Translations under genes and position numbers: made by a program
The notes under the pieces: generated by a model
The model's database searches: none
The model's input: the letters and a program-made list of their open reading frames with translations, nothing else
What the model was told of the DNA's origin: nothing
DNA from: Diphasiastrum complanatum
Lineage: Eukaryota; Streptophyta; Lycopodiopsida; Lycopodiales; Lycopodiaceae
DNA: 64,000 nt
NCBI GenBank assembly: GCA_029204225.1
Contig: CM055099.1
Location: 67,511,584-67,575,583 of the forward strand
Direction of reading: 5' to 3'
Part shown: positions 19,990 to 32,159 of the stretch, one piece after another
Numbering within the stretch: position 1 is the stretch's first letter
How the letters are laid out: the number at the start of each line of letters is the position of its first letter

Positions 19990-21590
19990 GTATAGTACTT
20001 TTACATAAAGATTTCTAAGAATTTTCTCAAATTTTTTTGAAGGATGTTTGTCATCATGCATTGAAATAAACAAACACATTACACAGACCTAAGGGCATAC
20101 ACATATAAGCGTATGTCCCCCAATTAGTTGTACAAGTTGTTTTTTATTTATCTTCTTCCTTAATGAAGACTTGATTGTAACCTGAAAAACTGTCTAAAAA
20201 ATTGTATCTTTCATGTCCGACTACTTGGTCTAGGATCATGTTTTGTATATGGTAATGGATGATAGTCTTTTGCTGTGGCAGCATTCAACTTTCTAAAATC
20301 TTGACATACCCTTATTTTACTTGTCTCCTTCTTAGGAACTATTACTATAGGTGATACCCATGCACTACTTGGAACATGATATATGATACCTACTCTTATG
20401 CATTTATCTAATTCATCTTTCACTGATAATGAGTTCTTTGAATTTAAGTTGTATTGCCTTTGCCTAACCGGTATGGCTCTTTGGATCAAGTCTATTCTAT
20501 GCTCTCCCCATTTAACCGGTATACCAATTAAATCTTCCATTGACCAAGCGAATACATTTTGATATTTTTGAAGGAGTATTATGTACTCTTCCCATTCTGA
20601 CTGGTGTTTATACAAATTCATAATTTTACCCAAACTGATTTCTATTTCTACATAATCAATCTTATTTACCATTTCTTCAGTCAGGCTTGCTCTGGTTCCA
20701 CCCAAAACTTTCCTTGACTCGGATGTTGGAAACTCATTTTCTTCTTCCTCGTCTATCTCATAACAATCTATGAAATTGATCTCGGATTCTGTAGGTCCCG
20801 CTAATGCCTCCCCTCATCTCATAAGGTGACCTCCTAATGGACTGGCGGTGAGAATGCCTGGAAAGAATATTTGTTTGGTGGACCAATTTATAATAGCATC
20901 TATATGGTATAACCATGGTCTTCCATATAATATTGAGTATGGTGGCGTATCTAATGGGTTTATGACAAAGAAATTTATGACAAAAGTCTCTGTCTCTATA
21001 ATTACATTAACACCCTCTCCTACTGGTGTGCATCTAGATGCATCTGCTAAATGAATTTCATGGTGAGTAGTAGGCTGGATCTGGTCTTCTAATCCTAACG
21101 CAACCATTTTCTCAGTCATTAAGTTGATGCTAGATCATGAGTCTACTAATATTCTATTAATAATATGGACTCCTATAATGGCACTTATCTCGGAGACTCC
21201 ATATTCTCCTCTACCTACATATTCTACTCTGTTGTTATATGCAGGTATGGATAATGTAACAAACCTCTCCCCTTCCTCAGTCCTTACAGAATGAACTCCT
21301 TCATCCTCTGAAGTATAACTCGAGGAAGATGTAGGTGTCTCACCTTCATATTTGTCCTTCTCCCAGGATACGGTAATCCGTTTATGGCTCTTTCCTTCTA
21401 ATGTCGCCATCTGGTCTCGGAAGGTAATCTCCTTCTTCCTCCCGTGGGTAATAACATCAGCTTGATATAGCCATGGTCTCCCTAATAAGACTTTGTAAGA
21501 TGATTCCCTAGTGGTTTCTAATATGATGAAGTCCATCAAAAACTTGTGGTCACCAATGTAAATTGTGACCTGAGACAACTCCCCTATTGG
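19990..21590 (-). mobile_element. Ty3-gypsy element: protease and reverse transcriptase, proximal part of the split element
   Basis: On the minus strand: two retropepsin-related stretches, ESSYKVLLGRPWLYQADV (about 21500) and PPYSILYGRPWLYHIDAI (about 20920); then NLYKHQSEWEEYIILLQKY, FAWSMEDLIGIP and the reverse transcriptase blocks SPIVIVPKK, SKIRVCQDFRKLN, FLDSFSGYNQ and MPLGLCN. The similarity then breaks at about 19990 at the copia-like insertion and resumes at 18000. Two GRPWLY blocks in tandem are odd: either a duplicated protease or an internal repeat. It is broken, with several breaks, and old. Confidence 0.85.
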
Positions 21591-22440
21591 AGTTCAAGCT
21601 TGTTATTGAGTTCACATTAATAGATGTGACATCACAAGAATTTTTTGATGATTATTATGCCATTGTATTAGAAAACACAATTAACCAAACAAAGTTGTCA
21701 TTAAAAATACTCTTGCTCGTCTATGTTTTCCAATCTAACACCAATTAGAGGAAAGTGAAAATTACCTCAGATCTTTGAGGTCAACAAAGGCTATAGGATA
21801 AGTATTTAGGTTGGTAATTTGCACCATAGTCATTGTGAAAATAATAAGAAGATGAGCATGTGAATGATCAATTCTCTACTTTTGAATGCAGTAGCATCAA
21901 TATGTTGCTATGGAAGTTAAGTAGCATAAGAGCATGATAAGATAAATAGGATTCGATGCACTTTTTAGATGATTCATATCTAATTTGCATATTGTCATAT
22001 ATTCACAACATTCACGATGAAAATCTTAGAATCTCAATTTCTCAGAATTTCAGTTTCTCAAAATCTCAGTTTCTCAAAATCTTAGTTTCTCAATTTCTCA
22101 AAATCTTAGTTTCTTAGTTTCTCAGAATCTCAATTTCTCAATTTCTCAATATTCGCAATTTCAACGTCACAAACCATCAATAAAGTAATCTTCAAGACAC
22201 ATCTCTGAAAATTCCATCATTTCTTCATCCAATATGGAAGACATTGTCTATATGTCCTGCAAAAGAAAACACAATCGCAAAATTATAATTTGATAGAGAT
22301 CAGTTTTGACACGAAGGCTTCACGATGATAATCAACTACCTTAATCAAATCAAATGACAGGGGAAAATAAAATTTGCATGAATGATAACGAACTCAATAA
22401 ATCACAATTCATAATGCCACATTAAGAGGAACATACTCTC
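21591..22440. other. No gene seen; contains a 15-24 bp minisatellite
   Basis: This AT-rich stretch is upstream, on the minus strand, of the gypsy protease and may be gag or leader remnants too decayed to call. Its only clear structure is the TTTCTCA-rich repeat at 22022-22160. A short minus-strand stretch at about 22258-22195 after a TTTTGCAG could be an exon, but it has no support. Confidence 0.35.
22022..22160. repeat. Imperfect minisatellite, TTTCTCAAAATCTCAG type
   Basis: Units AATCTCAGTTTCTCAA and variants, with an extra TTTCTCAA in some, are repeated about eight times without spacers. The unit length varies between 16 and 24 bp. Confidence 0.85.
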
Positions 22441-22496
22441 TGAAATTGCGGTAAATATGAAATTGTCAGACTCTCAGATTGCCTACCGCAAAGATT

Positions 22497-22700
22497 GCCT
22501 ACCTTTGCGCTGACAGATTCTGGGGAGCAAAGAAACTTAGGTAGTCGGCGCCAATCTAAGAAGTCTGTGTTGTCTTTATTGAGAACAAGAATGTCGCCAT
22601 TGATCATCATCGTGTCTTTTCAGTCCATTAAGTCATCCATGTTGTTTATTCTAGCATACCCTTCCACAAGAACGCCATGATCAACATCGAAGTACTTCTA
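22497..22700 (-). pseudogene. Candidate exon of an unidentified host gene
   Basis: The minus strand reads KYFDVDHGVLVEGYARINN and then, past one in-frame stop, NGDILVLNKDNTDFLDWRRL and PKFLCSPESVSAK, ending at a plausible donor AAG|GTAGGC near 22497. The amino-acid make-up looks like real protein and not random frame. I do not recognise the family. It pairs with a second candidate exon at 23272-23390 on the same strand, with a long (GA)n tract between. The internal stop suggests a pseudogene or a wrong frame boundary. Confidence 0.35.
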
Positions 22701-22937
22701 TTTATTGCTGACAGGTAGGAGGAAAAAGCTCCAGGCCACATCGATTGATTAGGCCTCCCGTTAAGCCGTGTTTTCGAATCTACAATCAATACCGTCATGC
22801 AACAAAAGGGGAATGTTCAATGATCAAGAAATAACAATTATTCAAATTCACAAGTTCACCAAGTCGATTCTTTATTTTGATTTACAACATCTCCAAAAAT
22901 CATTAGAATACTACTACCGTTACAACATTATTCAGAA

Positions 22938-23128
<191 letters not shown>

Positions 23129-23271
23129 TCTAATATAGGAACATACCATGAGGATTAAATTAGATATCAGCTAAAGGAAAAACAAATGTTGCAAAATAGT
23201 AAGAGGCTCTAGTTGGAAGGTCAGAACCATGCTTTAGCTACAAAATCATATCCAACTAGAAAAAAAAGAAC

Positions 23272-23390
23272 CTGCGAGAAATCCCACTCGTCGACTGTCT
23301 TGAAGAAGTTGGTAGATTTCTCTTCCCCGTTCTCTCCATGCATTTTCCCATAATAAATAATAGGAAGCTCCACACTTAGATCATCAATGA
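23272..23390 (-). pseudogene. Second candidate exon of the unidentified minus-strand gene
   Basis: The minus strand reads VELPIIYYGKMHGENGEEKS and TNFFKTVDEWDFSQ, ending at a donor CAG|GTTCTTTTTTTT near 23272. The acceptor side is unclear (about 23388). The peptide looks like genuine coding sequence, but I cannot name the family. The upstream minus-strand sequence (23400-23500) has further open sequence (LEPTKDVPGCSVEVLMEKG), possibly part of it. Confidence 0.35.
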
Positions 23391-23399
23391 CATAGGAAG

Positions 23400-23994
23400 A
23401 TCATCGTGCAAAGACTTGTAGCGAACACATATGGATGAGACCTCCTCACTCCTTTCTCCATCAACACTTCAACACTACACCCTGGCACATCCTTTGTGGG
23501 CTCCAAGATCTGATGAGGGATGGTGAAGCAGAGTCACGGGGTGGCAGGGTGCACCCTTTATCACATGTGGAATCAAGCATGTATCATCTTTCTTTCTAGT
23601 CTCCTACTCACATCTGTAATAATCACAGTTTGCATGTTCCCAATTGTTTTTTTCCATGCATGTAGTCTGAGTTTGCATGTTCACGATGGAGCATTGATCA
23701 AATTCATTTGTTTATTGAGCCTTCCACCAAGGTACAGCCCTCAAAGATTAAGACAAACTCCACAATTTATCCTTTAATGTTGACTTTTTTCAAAACTCCA
23801 TTGACCAACCTCAACACATAGTATTGCCTTTGCAAGACAAAGCCAAAAAAAACAATAAATAGCCTAAAAGACCCTTAATAGCAGCAAAAAAAAAAAATCT
23901 ACAAACTGTCTAAACAATTATACTCACCAACAATTCTGTTTTTTTGAAAAAAAATATTAAGTGCACGTTATGGGAAACCTTAATGGGATTTTTT
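23400..23994. other. No gene identified
   Basis: This stretch lies between the candidate exon and the LINE 3' end. There are short open frames on both strands but no motif. AT-rich, with A- and T-runs at about 23890 and 23940. Confidence 0.3.
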
Positions 23995-26330
23995 TTGTCT
24001 CTCGAAGAAAATAAACCTTGGATTAAGAAATTTTTACAATGATACAAAATAAAGAATATTAATACTTATAACAACATAAGTTTATCCGCCTCTTTAAAAG
24101 TAGGGGGAGATAACAAAGTCATCATTCCCAAACTCCCTACTATTTCTTTCTAACCAAATGTTCCATAGAGTAATGACTCTAATGCATTGTCAAAAAGCAT
24201 CAACTTTAATATCAGCAAGGGCTATATTATTCAGCAGTAAATCTGTGGCTGAAACTCCTGAATATGATATGAAATCGCACAATAAAAAAATTAGTCACAG
24301 ATTTCCATAAAGGAGCATAACAATAGAAGAACAAGCGAGTCCATCCTCATCTAGAGTTTTGCATTTAGAACAGACATGTGATACATCCTATAACTAGCTC
24401 GCACAGGAAGAGAGAGTTGAAGAATTCTAAGCGAGAAGAATCTAAATTTGCCAATTTTGAATGGCGAAATCTAGTCTTCCAATGATGAGGAGAGTCAGAG
24501 AGGTTCCATTTGGAATTGATCCAAGAGAAAGTAAACTTTGGCTCTTTGGTGGTAGAGAAGATAGAGGAGTAAGAGATTTTACCAGACTTGTCTAGAGCCT
24601 TAAAAATCCAATTGCTATTAAGGTCGGTAGAAGTGGAAGTAGAGATGGGTCCTAAATCACCATGTGAGAAGGCATAGGAAAGGAAGTTAGTCTCTTTAGC
24701 GGATAGGCCAAGTTCATCTTTGAGTCGAGAAAGACTGAGGGAGTAGATAGAGTTCACAATGTGGTTCCATGTGACCAAGCCTTTATGAGTAAGACTACGA
24801 CACAATCTATTTTCAATCATAGCCAGCGGTTTAGAGTTGATGGTGATAGCCTTCGAGAACCAAAGAGACTCAAGCGGAGAGATGGAACTCTCACCTATCC
24901 AAAACGTGAGCTCTCATTAGAGAGGAGAACTCTATAAATAGATTTGAAGAGAGGAGGAAGGGAAATGGATAAAAGGAAGGAAGAGCGGGTAAACTGAAGA
25001 AAATAAGAATCAGGAATAATGTCACTAGTTGAAGGAAGGGGAGAGAGAGTAGCTGTCATCATTAGAGTCCAAGGTTGGGGACAAGTAAAATTGGCATGAA
25101 TACATCTGTAGAGGAAAGAGAGCAATGTGGTAGAGGGGTCAAGAAGCCCAAGCCCTCTCAGCTTCTTGGGAGCCGTACATATATCTTAGTTACGAAAACT
25201 GTGCCCATTGTTCTAGAGGAATGGAAAGAGAATACGAAGGGGAAAGAGAGCAGATAAAGAGAAAGTGGGTGAAATAAGAGGAGATAATGTGTTTAAGAAC
25301 GATGAGCCTGGCCGGAAAAGAAAGGATAAAGGAGTCCCAAAGAAAGATTTTGGATCTAATTTTTTCTATGATCCAATTGAAATGATTTTTATTGGAAAGG
25401 GAAGCTCCAAGAGGAAAATTGAGGCATCTAAAGATAGTACCATGGGGAAGGACATTGAGTCCAAGGTCTAGGCACCATACGTGAGGAATATCATGTGAGA
25501 GAACAATAATATCTGATTTCTGAAAATTGATCGTAGAGCCAGAGAAGTCACAAAATTGGGATAACTCACTTAGAAGAAAGGAGGCAGAAAGATGGTGAAG
25601 CTCGATAATACAAGCCAAGTCGTCAGCGAAAAGCTAAGGGCCAAGGAGAATCTCGTGAAAAAAAAAGGCCAAAAAGAAGGAGAGGAATTGAGCTTAAGAA
25701 TATGGTAGACAAGCGGTTCTGTAGCAATAGCAAAAAGGTAAGGGGAGAGGGGGCAGCCTTGTCTGATGCCACAAGAAACAGGGAAGGAAGGAGACATGAC
25801 TCCTTGGAAAAGAATGGAGGAAGAGGCAGAGTGAAAGAGAGCCCTAATAAAAACACTGATGTAATCAGGAATTCCAAAAGAGGAACAACAAACAGAAGGT
25901 AATTCCAACTTATGCGATCAAAGACTTTATCAAAATCAATTTTAAGAAGAAGGGCATCATATTCAAACCATAGTGAGGAATCAACCTCGAACCAAACATT
26001 CAGGATGTTGTCAAAGAGGGATCTATCTTTTATTTTGAGGGAGGTTTCGAGGGAATCTCCTTGAAAGTCCTATTCTTATTTTCTAGATTTTTCTCCTCAG
26101 TTTCTTTGGGAATGTTTCCAGATCGAGGAGATTGTAGACTAGAATCTGAAATGACACGAAGATTTTTTGTCGGAGTAGGACTTGTTTTTTTATTTATCAG
26201 AGTAGGGAGCTCTGAATTTTCAGAACTTCAGTTCTGCAAATTTCTTTTCTTGGTTCCTTTGTGGGATAAGTCTGTCACATAAGGTATATCTTGCATTTGT
26301 GTGACCTTTTCATTGACATCCAAGTAATCT
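23995..26330 (-). mobile_element. LINE (L1-like), 5'-truncated, on the minus strand
   Basis: On the minus strand the reverse transcriptase region runs from about 26050: LFDNILNVWFEVDSS, LLLKIDFDKVFDRISWNYL, CGIRQGCPLSPYLFAIATEPLV, then the continuation ACIIELHHLSASFLLSEL, FQKSDIIVLS, and the C-terminal blocks to about 24365, where the window shows CELVIGCITCLF, the start of the usual Cys-rich end. No endonuclease is seen upstream; sequence between 26060 and 26330 has Lys/Glu-rich text of linker type. The frame changes several times and the catalytic ADD region is altered, so the copy is dead. Its 3' end lies near 24000, next to AATAAAC-rich sequence. Confidence 0.85.
25190..26050 (-). pseudogene. 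LINE ORF2 reverse transcriptase core, decayed
   Basis: This is the best-kept part of the LINE above: KIDFDKVFDRISWNYL (block 2a), SVCCSSFGIPDYISVFIRAL, SSILFQGVMSPSFPVSCGIRQGCPLSPYLF (blocks 3 and 4), then after a frame change LACIIELHH and FCDFSGSTINFQKSDIIVLS. The enzyme would reverse-transcribe LINE RNA at nicked chromosomal DNA. Confidence 0.85.
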
Positions 26331-26336
26331 CCTTCT

Positions 26337-26984
26337 TGTTAAAATTTCACAATTCTAGCTTGACCAATTTTGGTCATATTGCTTGAAAATTGTATTATGG
26401 TCATGTTGTGGGTTGTCACACATGCCAAATAGCATAGGATACTCTTTGTAAGTCTCATTCCTAACCTAGCATAGGAGTGGCACCTTTGGAATGAGTCCAA
26501 AATTCTAGGTCCTAAAAGTAGCATGTTTTACATTGTTAGAGTGAATCCAATGACCTATTAGGGTAGATGTTAGGGTTAATGTATGATAAGTTTAGAGGTT
26601 CCCTAATATGCTCAGATCCGATCTTGAAAAGTATAAATGTATGATGGGATTTCCATCCAAATATGAAAAAAAATTGAGTTTTTCCACTTCTATCAACATT
26701 GTCTTTGGGTGGCAAGTTAAAGCTATTGGATGTGAGTGATTTTATGCATCAATTACTTGCTTTGGAAGGTACTGAAGTTTATTACAGGTCTGAGAAGCTT
26801 TCTACACTTTACTTTAGTGTATTTGATCAAATCTATGTGCCTATTGTGGAGTTAAATGCCACACTAGCTAGTTTTGGTAACTAGTCTTGATTCTAGCTCA
26901 TAGTTTGGACCTAGATATTTGATTTGTGCATTCTCCATCACTTTTAGGATTGATTGGAATTTATTTTTCTGTAAAATTTTGTCA
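26337..26984 (+). repeat. 5' LTR of a copia element
   Basis: It starts TGTTAAAATTTCACAA at 26337 and ends AAAATTTTGTCA directly before the primer site at 26985. The length is about 648 bp. The last 337 bp are repeated at 50223-50532. Confidence 0.75.
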
Positions 26985-26996
26985 TGGTATCAGAGC
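26985..26996 (+). promoter_or_regulatory. Primer-binding site, initiator-Met tRNA type
   Basis: TGGTATCAGAGC is an exact match to the plant consensus, directly after the LTR end. Confidence 0.9.
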
Positions 26997-29310
26997 CTAA
27001 TCAAAAGTGAGCTTCAAATTTGATTTTCTCAAGCTTAGATCCTAGATTTGAGTAGTATTGGCTTTGCTCTTGCTACTAGTTGCTAATCTAGTGATTGTAC
27101 GTTCAAATTTGGTTTCATTTGAGTGATAATAGATCAAAGGAAACTTGTTTTGCTGAGTTATAGCTGCAGGAACCAAGATTGACCCATTTCCATTCAACCA
27201 AACCAAATTACAAAGTTCTTATGAGTTGAATCTTGGAGTACATGTCTCCTAGTAGAGATTTTCATAAGGATCTGAATGCCACCACTCTTTAGAAGTTTGG
27301 ATCAGTCATTTGAGAGCTTAATTAGGTCGTTCCTAGGCTTCTTAAGGTCCTGAAATACACCTTTTAGGTTCATATCAAGTGTTTTGATGATTTTTTCATC
27401 TAGAAATGCAAAACTAGTGAAAATTGTGTTTCTATTCTACTCGGTTTTAGTTAAGTTTGTGACTGAATATGTCAATGTGATTCAACCTGAATTTAAGAGT
27501 ATTTGTAAGACATTTGTGTGTTATAAAGTGCTTTTGGTTCCGTATAGGTGGATTCACCCTTCTTGTGAAGTTGAGATCAAGGAGGAGACTAGTTTTGATC
27601 AAATCTATAGTAAATTTGGATCTAGTTTGGATCTAGAAGATAGATCAAGCTCAAGATCACCTTAGATCTTGCTAACAAATCAGAGAGTGATTCATCTCAG
27701 GTCCCAAAGAGAGTGGGATAGCTAGTAGTGATCATATCTTGTACAATCTATCTTGTTTCTTTGAATCTATCTCCCTATCATTGAAGATGGCATCCATAAG
27801 TGCCTATCTTTTGGATTCTAGTGATAGATTGAACTCTCCAAATTATTCAATTTGGAAGTCAAGAATGGAATCCATCCTTGTCATGCAAGATTTTATGGAT
27901 ATTGTGAATGGAGAGGAAGATGAGCCAATCCATCCACAAGAAGCAACTAAATACAAGAGAAGGTGCAAGATTGCACTTCATTGTATTAAGATGAATGTTG
28001 CAAATGATTTTTTCAAAGAAGTAGGAGCATGTACCTCAGCCCAAGAGACTTGGGAGACTCTTCAAAAGATATATGAGTCCAAGAATTCCTCAAGGTTACT
28101 TTCCCTTAAGAACCAAGTTCTTCAATGCTTCCAAGGGAAGAGTGAGAGTGGACATCAATTTGTTTTGAGAGTAAAAGATTTGAACAAAGAGCTTACTTAT
28201 GTTGGTGAACCTATTAAAGAGAGTGAGCTTGTGTGGCTTATGTAGTGATTTTACTAACCTTGTCCAAAGCTATGCCATCATGGGAAACTTGCCTACAATT
28301 GAAGACCTTCAAAGTGTATTGATGGCCGAGGAGAGTAGGAAGGCTCATATCAAATCAAGGATGGAGAGGCTCTCCATCAATGATCGTGATGATAAAGCCT
28401 TATTTTTCAAGAGTAAAGGCAAAGCAAAGACCAATGGAGGAGCATTCAAAAGGGAGCAGGCAAAGGACGGAGATCAAGGAGGATCCACATCCTCACCATC
28501 ACAAGTCAAGCCCAAGAAGGACAAATCTAAGATAAAGTGCTACTATTGTAGCAAGATGGGGCATTATGCCTCGGAATGCTTCAAGAGGAAGCAAGGTCAA
28601 AGCCAAGCCAACATTGGACAAGAGGAGGAAGAGAGCTATCATGAGGACTCACTCATGATGTCAACCTTTTCATCATCAAATGTCAAAGGTGAAGATCCTT
28701 GGTGGATAGATAGTGGGGCTAGCTCTCACATGTCGGGTAAAAGGGAGTATTTTTCTCAACTCACACCTTATGTAGGACCTACAAAGTCCATTTTTACAGC
28801 AAATGATCATGAATGTAAAGCTGAAGGTGTGGGATCCATTCCCTCATGCTTAGGATCCTCCAAGAAGACTAAGATAGATGGTGTTCTCTTCATTCCAAGC
28901 ATCACTAAGAATTTGCTTAATGTTGGCCCACTTTTAGATCATGGTTTCATTGTGGAGTTCTCCTAATGTATGCAACATCAAGAAAAGTGGGATGATCATT
29001 AGCAAGGGGAACAAGGTTTGGGGGGTTGTTTAAGCTTGATGCTTTTGTAGATCCTAACCATTTGGTGATAGTATCCAAGGAGGACAAGATGACCACAAAT
29101 GATTTGTGGGACAGGAGGCTTGGTCACATCAACACCAAGTCTATGGAAGTCATGTGCAAGGAGGAGCTTGCTCTAGGCCTTCCAATATCCATGGAAAAGG
29201 AGGAAAATGTTTGTGAAGCATGTGCTTTGGCTAAAGCACACAGGTTGCCTTTTTCTAACACTATCACTAAGACTACTCACCCTCTTAAGTTGATTCATTA
29301 CAAGTATTGA
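26997..29310 (+). mobile_element. Ty1-copia element: leader, gag, protease and pre-integrase part, truncated
   Basis: After a leader to about 27786, the gag starts MASISAYLLDSSDRLNSPNY and has YSIWKSRMESIL, SAQETWETLQKIYES and LLSLKNQVLQ, the UBN2-type gag blocks. A CCHC zinc knuckle CYYCSKMGHYASEC lies at 28538-28579, and the protease DSGASSHMSG at 28709. The pre-integrase block NDLWDRRLGHINTKSMEVM with CEACALAKAHRLPF runs to 29310, where similarity stops before the integrase core. The part seen is well preserved with few breaks, so it is fairly young; the rest is lost, probably at the junction with degraded gypsy sequence. Confidence 0.9.
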
Positions 29311-32150
29311 GACAAGACCCGAAGCAAATGATGTCGCAATCTCCCGATGAAAGCTAAAGGATGGCGATCACTTGACAGGGATGGCCCCCTAAAGTGGGAA
29401 ACGCATGGTTACAATTTTTGGACCACAGTGTGTTTTGAATTTCAACTGGGCAACAAACAAAAAATACTAAATGCAAAATCTATTCAATCGATAATTAGCC
29501 ATTAGGATTTACAGCTTGGGCTTAAAAACAAAATGTTTTTTGGTGAGTAAAGCCTGAAAGTTGTTATTGACTAGATAAATCGTTGGCCAAGCTACTTTAG
29601 CTTATGCAACGTCCCAGAATAACAAAAAGTGAATTTCGTCGGTTTTTTTGCTTTGGGTAAGGTCTCCTCGTGGTGGAGGATGCAACCCATAAAAGTGTGA
29701 TTGGGCTGAATTCCTAGAGGAATTCCATAAGGCTTTTTCACAATTGACGAATTAGATTCGCTTTAATTAACTGCAATGGGTAATCAAGAATGTGAATTCT
29801 TGGATTTTTTGGCCAAGGTGTCATTTTTTCAAAAATCATGCACGACCAGAAAGGACCCAAAGGCCTAAGATGGAAACTGAAATGGAACGAAAAAAAATTG
29901 TTTCTTGATGTGCTTGAAGCCCTGGGCGTACCAACACTATTTGTTAAGAACAAGAAAATGCCGGTTCATTCTTTCCCATTTCTAAATTTGTCACTATGAA
30001 CCTTACGGTGACCGTAAAGATTGTGAAAAGGGGCAAAAGAATGTTTGTTTGAGTGAAGTTGGAATTTTTTATAAATTTCCAAGAACTTCATATATTTGTT
30101 TATTTTTTTGACACTTGGATCAAGATGTGGAGGGCCTTCATGGAAGAAGAACCTGTGGTATGGGATGCAGGCGATTCCAAAATGAAGATCTAAAACTAAT
30201 TGGATCAGATGACCATAGTAAGGCCGTAAATCTTAGAGATGCCAAATACTATCGGTCATAAAACAGGTGTTTTGTCGAAAATTTGAGATATTGGTCATGA
30301 CCCCTTTTTTTTTGGATATGTCAAATTTATAAAACCGAAAACCCAGCAAGCTATTTCTTAATAAATGATATACTAGTGAATTTCTTAACACATTTATTAA
30401 CCCGAAAATTTGTGATTCCTTGGAAGGTAATACTAATTACCCGTTGACCATGGACGATGTCACAAAAATGGTTAATGAAACTTATGCTCTCTACTTGAAT
30501 CTTCAAGAAATCCTTTTATGATTTGCGGGTCAATTCTCAAGCTTGGTAACCAAGAAGGTCTTTGGTTAAATCATTGTGTTGGGACATCATTGGTATTTGT
30601 TTACAATGTTGCAACACTTCTTTTGGCTTTTAAGATTTTCTCGGATCTCTTCTTGGACTCTTCTTCTAGGCAAATCTCAAATGATCTGCACCCCTTAGAA
30701 ACTCGTGGTGTTTCCTGTTAAAAAGGGGGAGAAGTAGGAAGAAAAGAGAATTATTAAGGAGAAACATCGGTCTAAGATTCAAGGAGGAATCTGTTATATC
30801 GATGATGGACCTATTATATGAATCAGAAACGATAGGATATTTAGATATCACAAAAATCCTTTATGGATTATAGTGGATATCTGGGTTGAAAACTTAAAGG
30901 GGAGAAATTTAGAAAGTACGCTTGCGGTAGAAAAGTGGCTGATAACAAGTCCGATTGATTTGGGTCAGAACTTGCTAATTCTATTGCAGGATGGTGGTTG
31001 TTGGAACCTATTCCTTGCTGATAATAGTCAACTTGATCTTAGTATAAACTGAGATCCGTGGGTTGATGCAAGGAAGGAAATTCATGCTAGCAACATATTC
31101 TTTTGAGTAGTCTCTGGTTGAGATTTTGGATATAAAATAGCACTCTTTGAGAAATATTCTCTTAGAGGATAACCAAGTTATAGGATTCTCGGTTATGAAA
31201 GTGTTGTGTACAGATCTGGAGTTATCTGTAGAGATATGCTATGTGGTGAATCTTTGTAGGATCGTTAAAACCTTTTGTACAAACTTCTAATCCTGTGGAT
31301 CTACAAAGTATTCTATGAACTAAGTTTATTTGCATGCATAAACTAGTTGTTGATACATAGGCATATTGATGAGAATTGTGTTTAAGACAATTTCTCGCTG
31401 GGTTAGTAATTTCTCATTGAGAATTGCTTATTGACCTAGAAGTGATTTAGAATCAGATTAAATGTGGTGTTTTGGTACCACACCTAGACATTTAAAATAT
31501 TTTCTAAATCAGATACAATTAATCGATTCAGAAGCGTTATTTCTGAGTTAGTTGTGGAAAATCAACAATATAATCTTACGTATGGATGTTGTTGTTGAGA
31601 TGTGTTGCTTATAAGTCACAACATTTATGAATCATTTTGGATTCATTTACAGATGGGTGTGCATACAATACATAAAAAACTTTTGGGCTATCCCTTCCCA
31701 TTTGGAAAGGATGGAATGCTATCTCGGAAGACTCAAGAGAGTTGGATAGTTGTTTGCCAAAAGTTAGAACTTCTCGTAATGAGGTTTCAGTAAATCTTAA
31801 GTTACTCTAGATTAGAACTTAAGAGGAAAATCTAGACGTATTCTAGATTAAGACCCTAACTTTGGAATGACACTTTGTGCCATGTCTAAAGTAAGGACGT
31901 TTTTTAGATTACAATCCTTATATTGGCACCGCGTGTGAGTTGTAAAAGTCTGGAACTTTCCATATGGAAAGGACTTTGTGAACAGCTCATGTGTCTTTTA
32001 AGAATTGTATTGCACTCTTATGATATGGTATGGTCTCAGGAATCTGGAGAGTTGAGATTGGTGAATCATAACTTAGATTCTGAGATATACCTAAATAGGA
32101 GGAGATTGTGTTCACGGTAGGTTACCGTGGATGAATAAACAAGATAGTGG
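29311..32150. other. Degraded sequence, probably internal part of an old gypsy chromovirus
   Basis: No open frame of note and no clear motif is present. The position between the copia truncation and recognisable chromovirus integrase suggests decayed gag and RT, but I cannot show it. Short A/T runs and no repeat structure were noticed. Confidence 0.3.
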
Positions 32151-32159
32151 AATTTTGTT

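Noticed and set aside
22022-22160. Regular short repeats that could suggest a CRISPR-like array
   Set aside because: There are no unique spacers between units, the unit length varies, and the context is plant nuclear DNA; it is a minisatellite.
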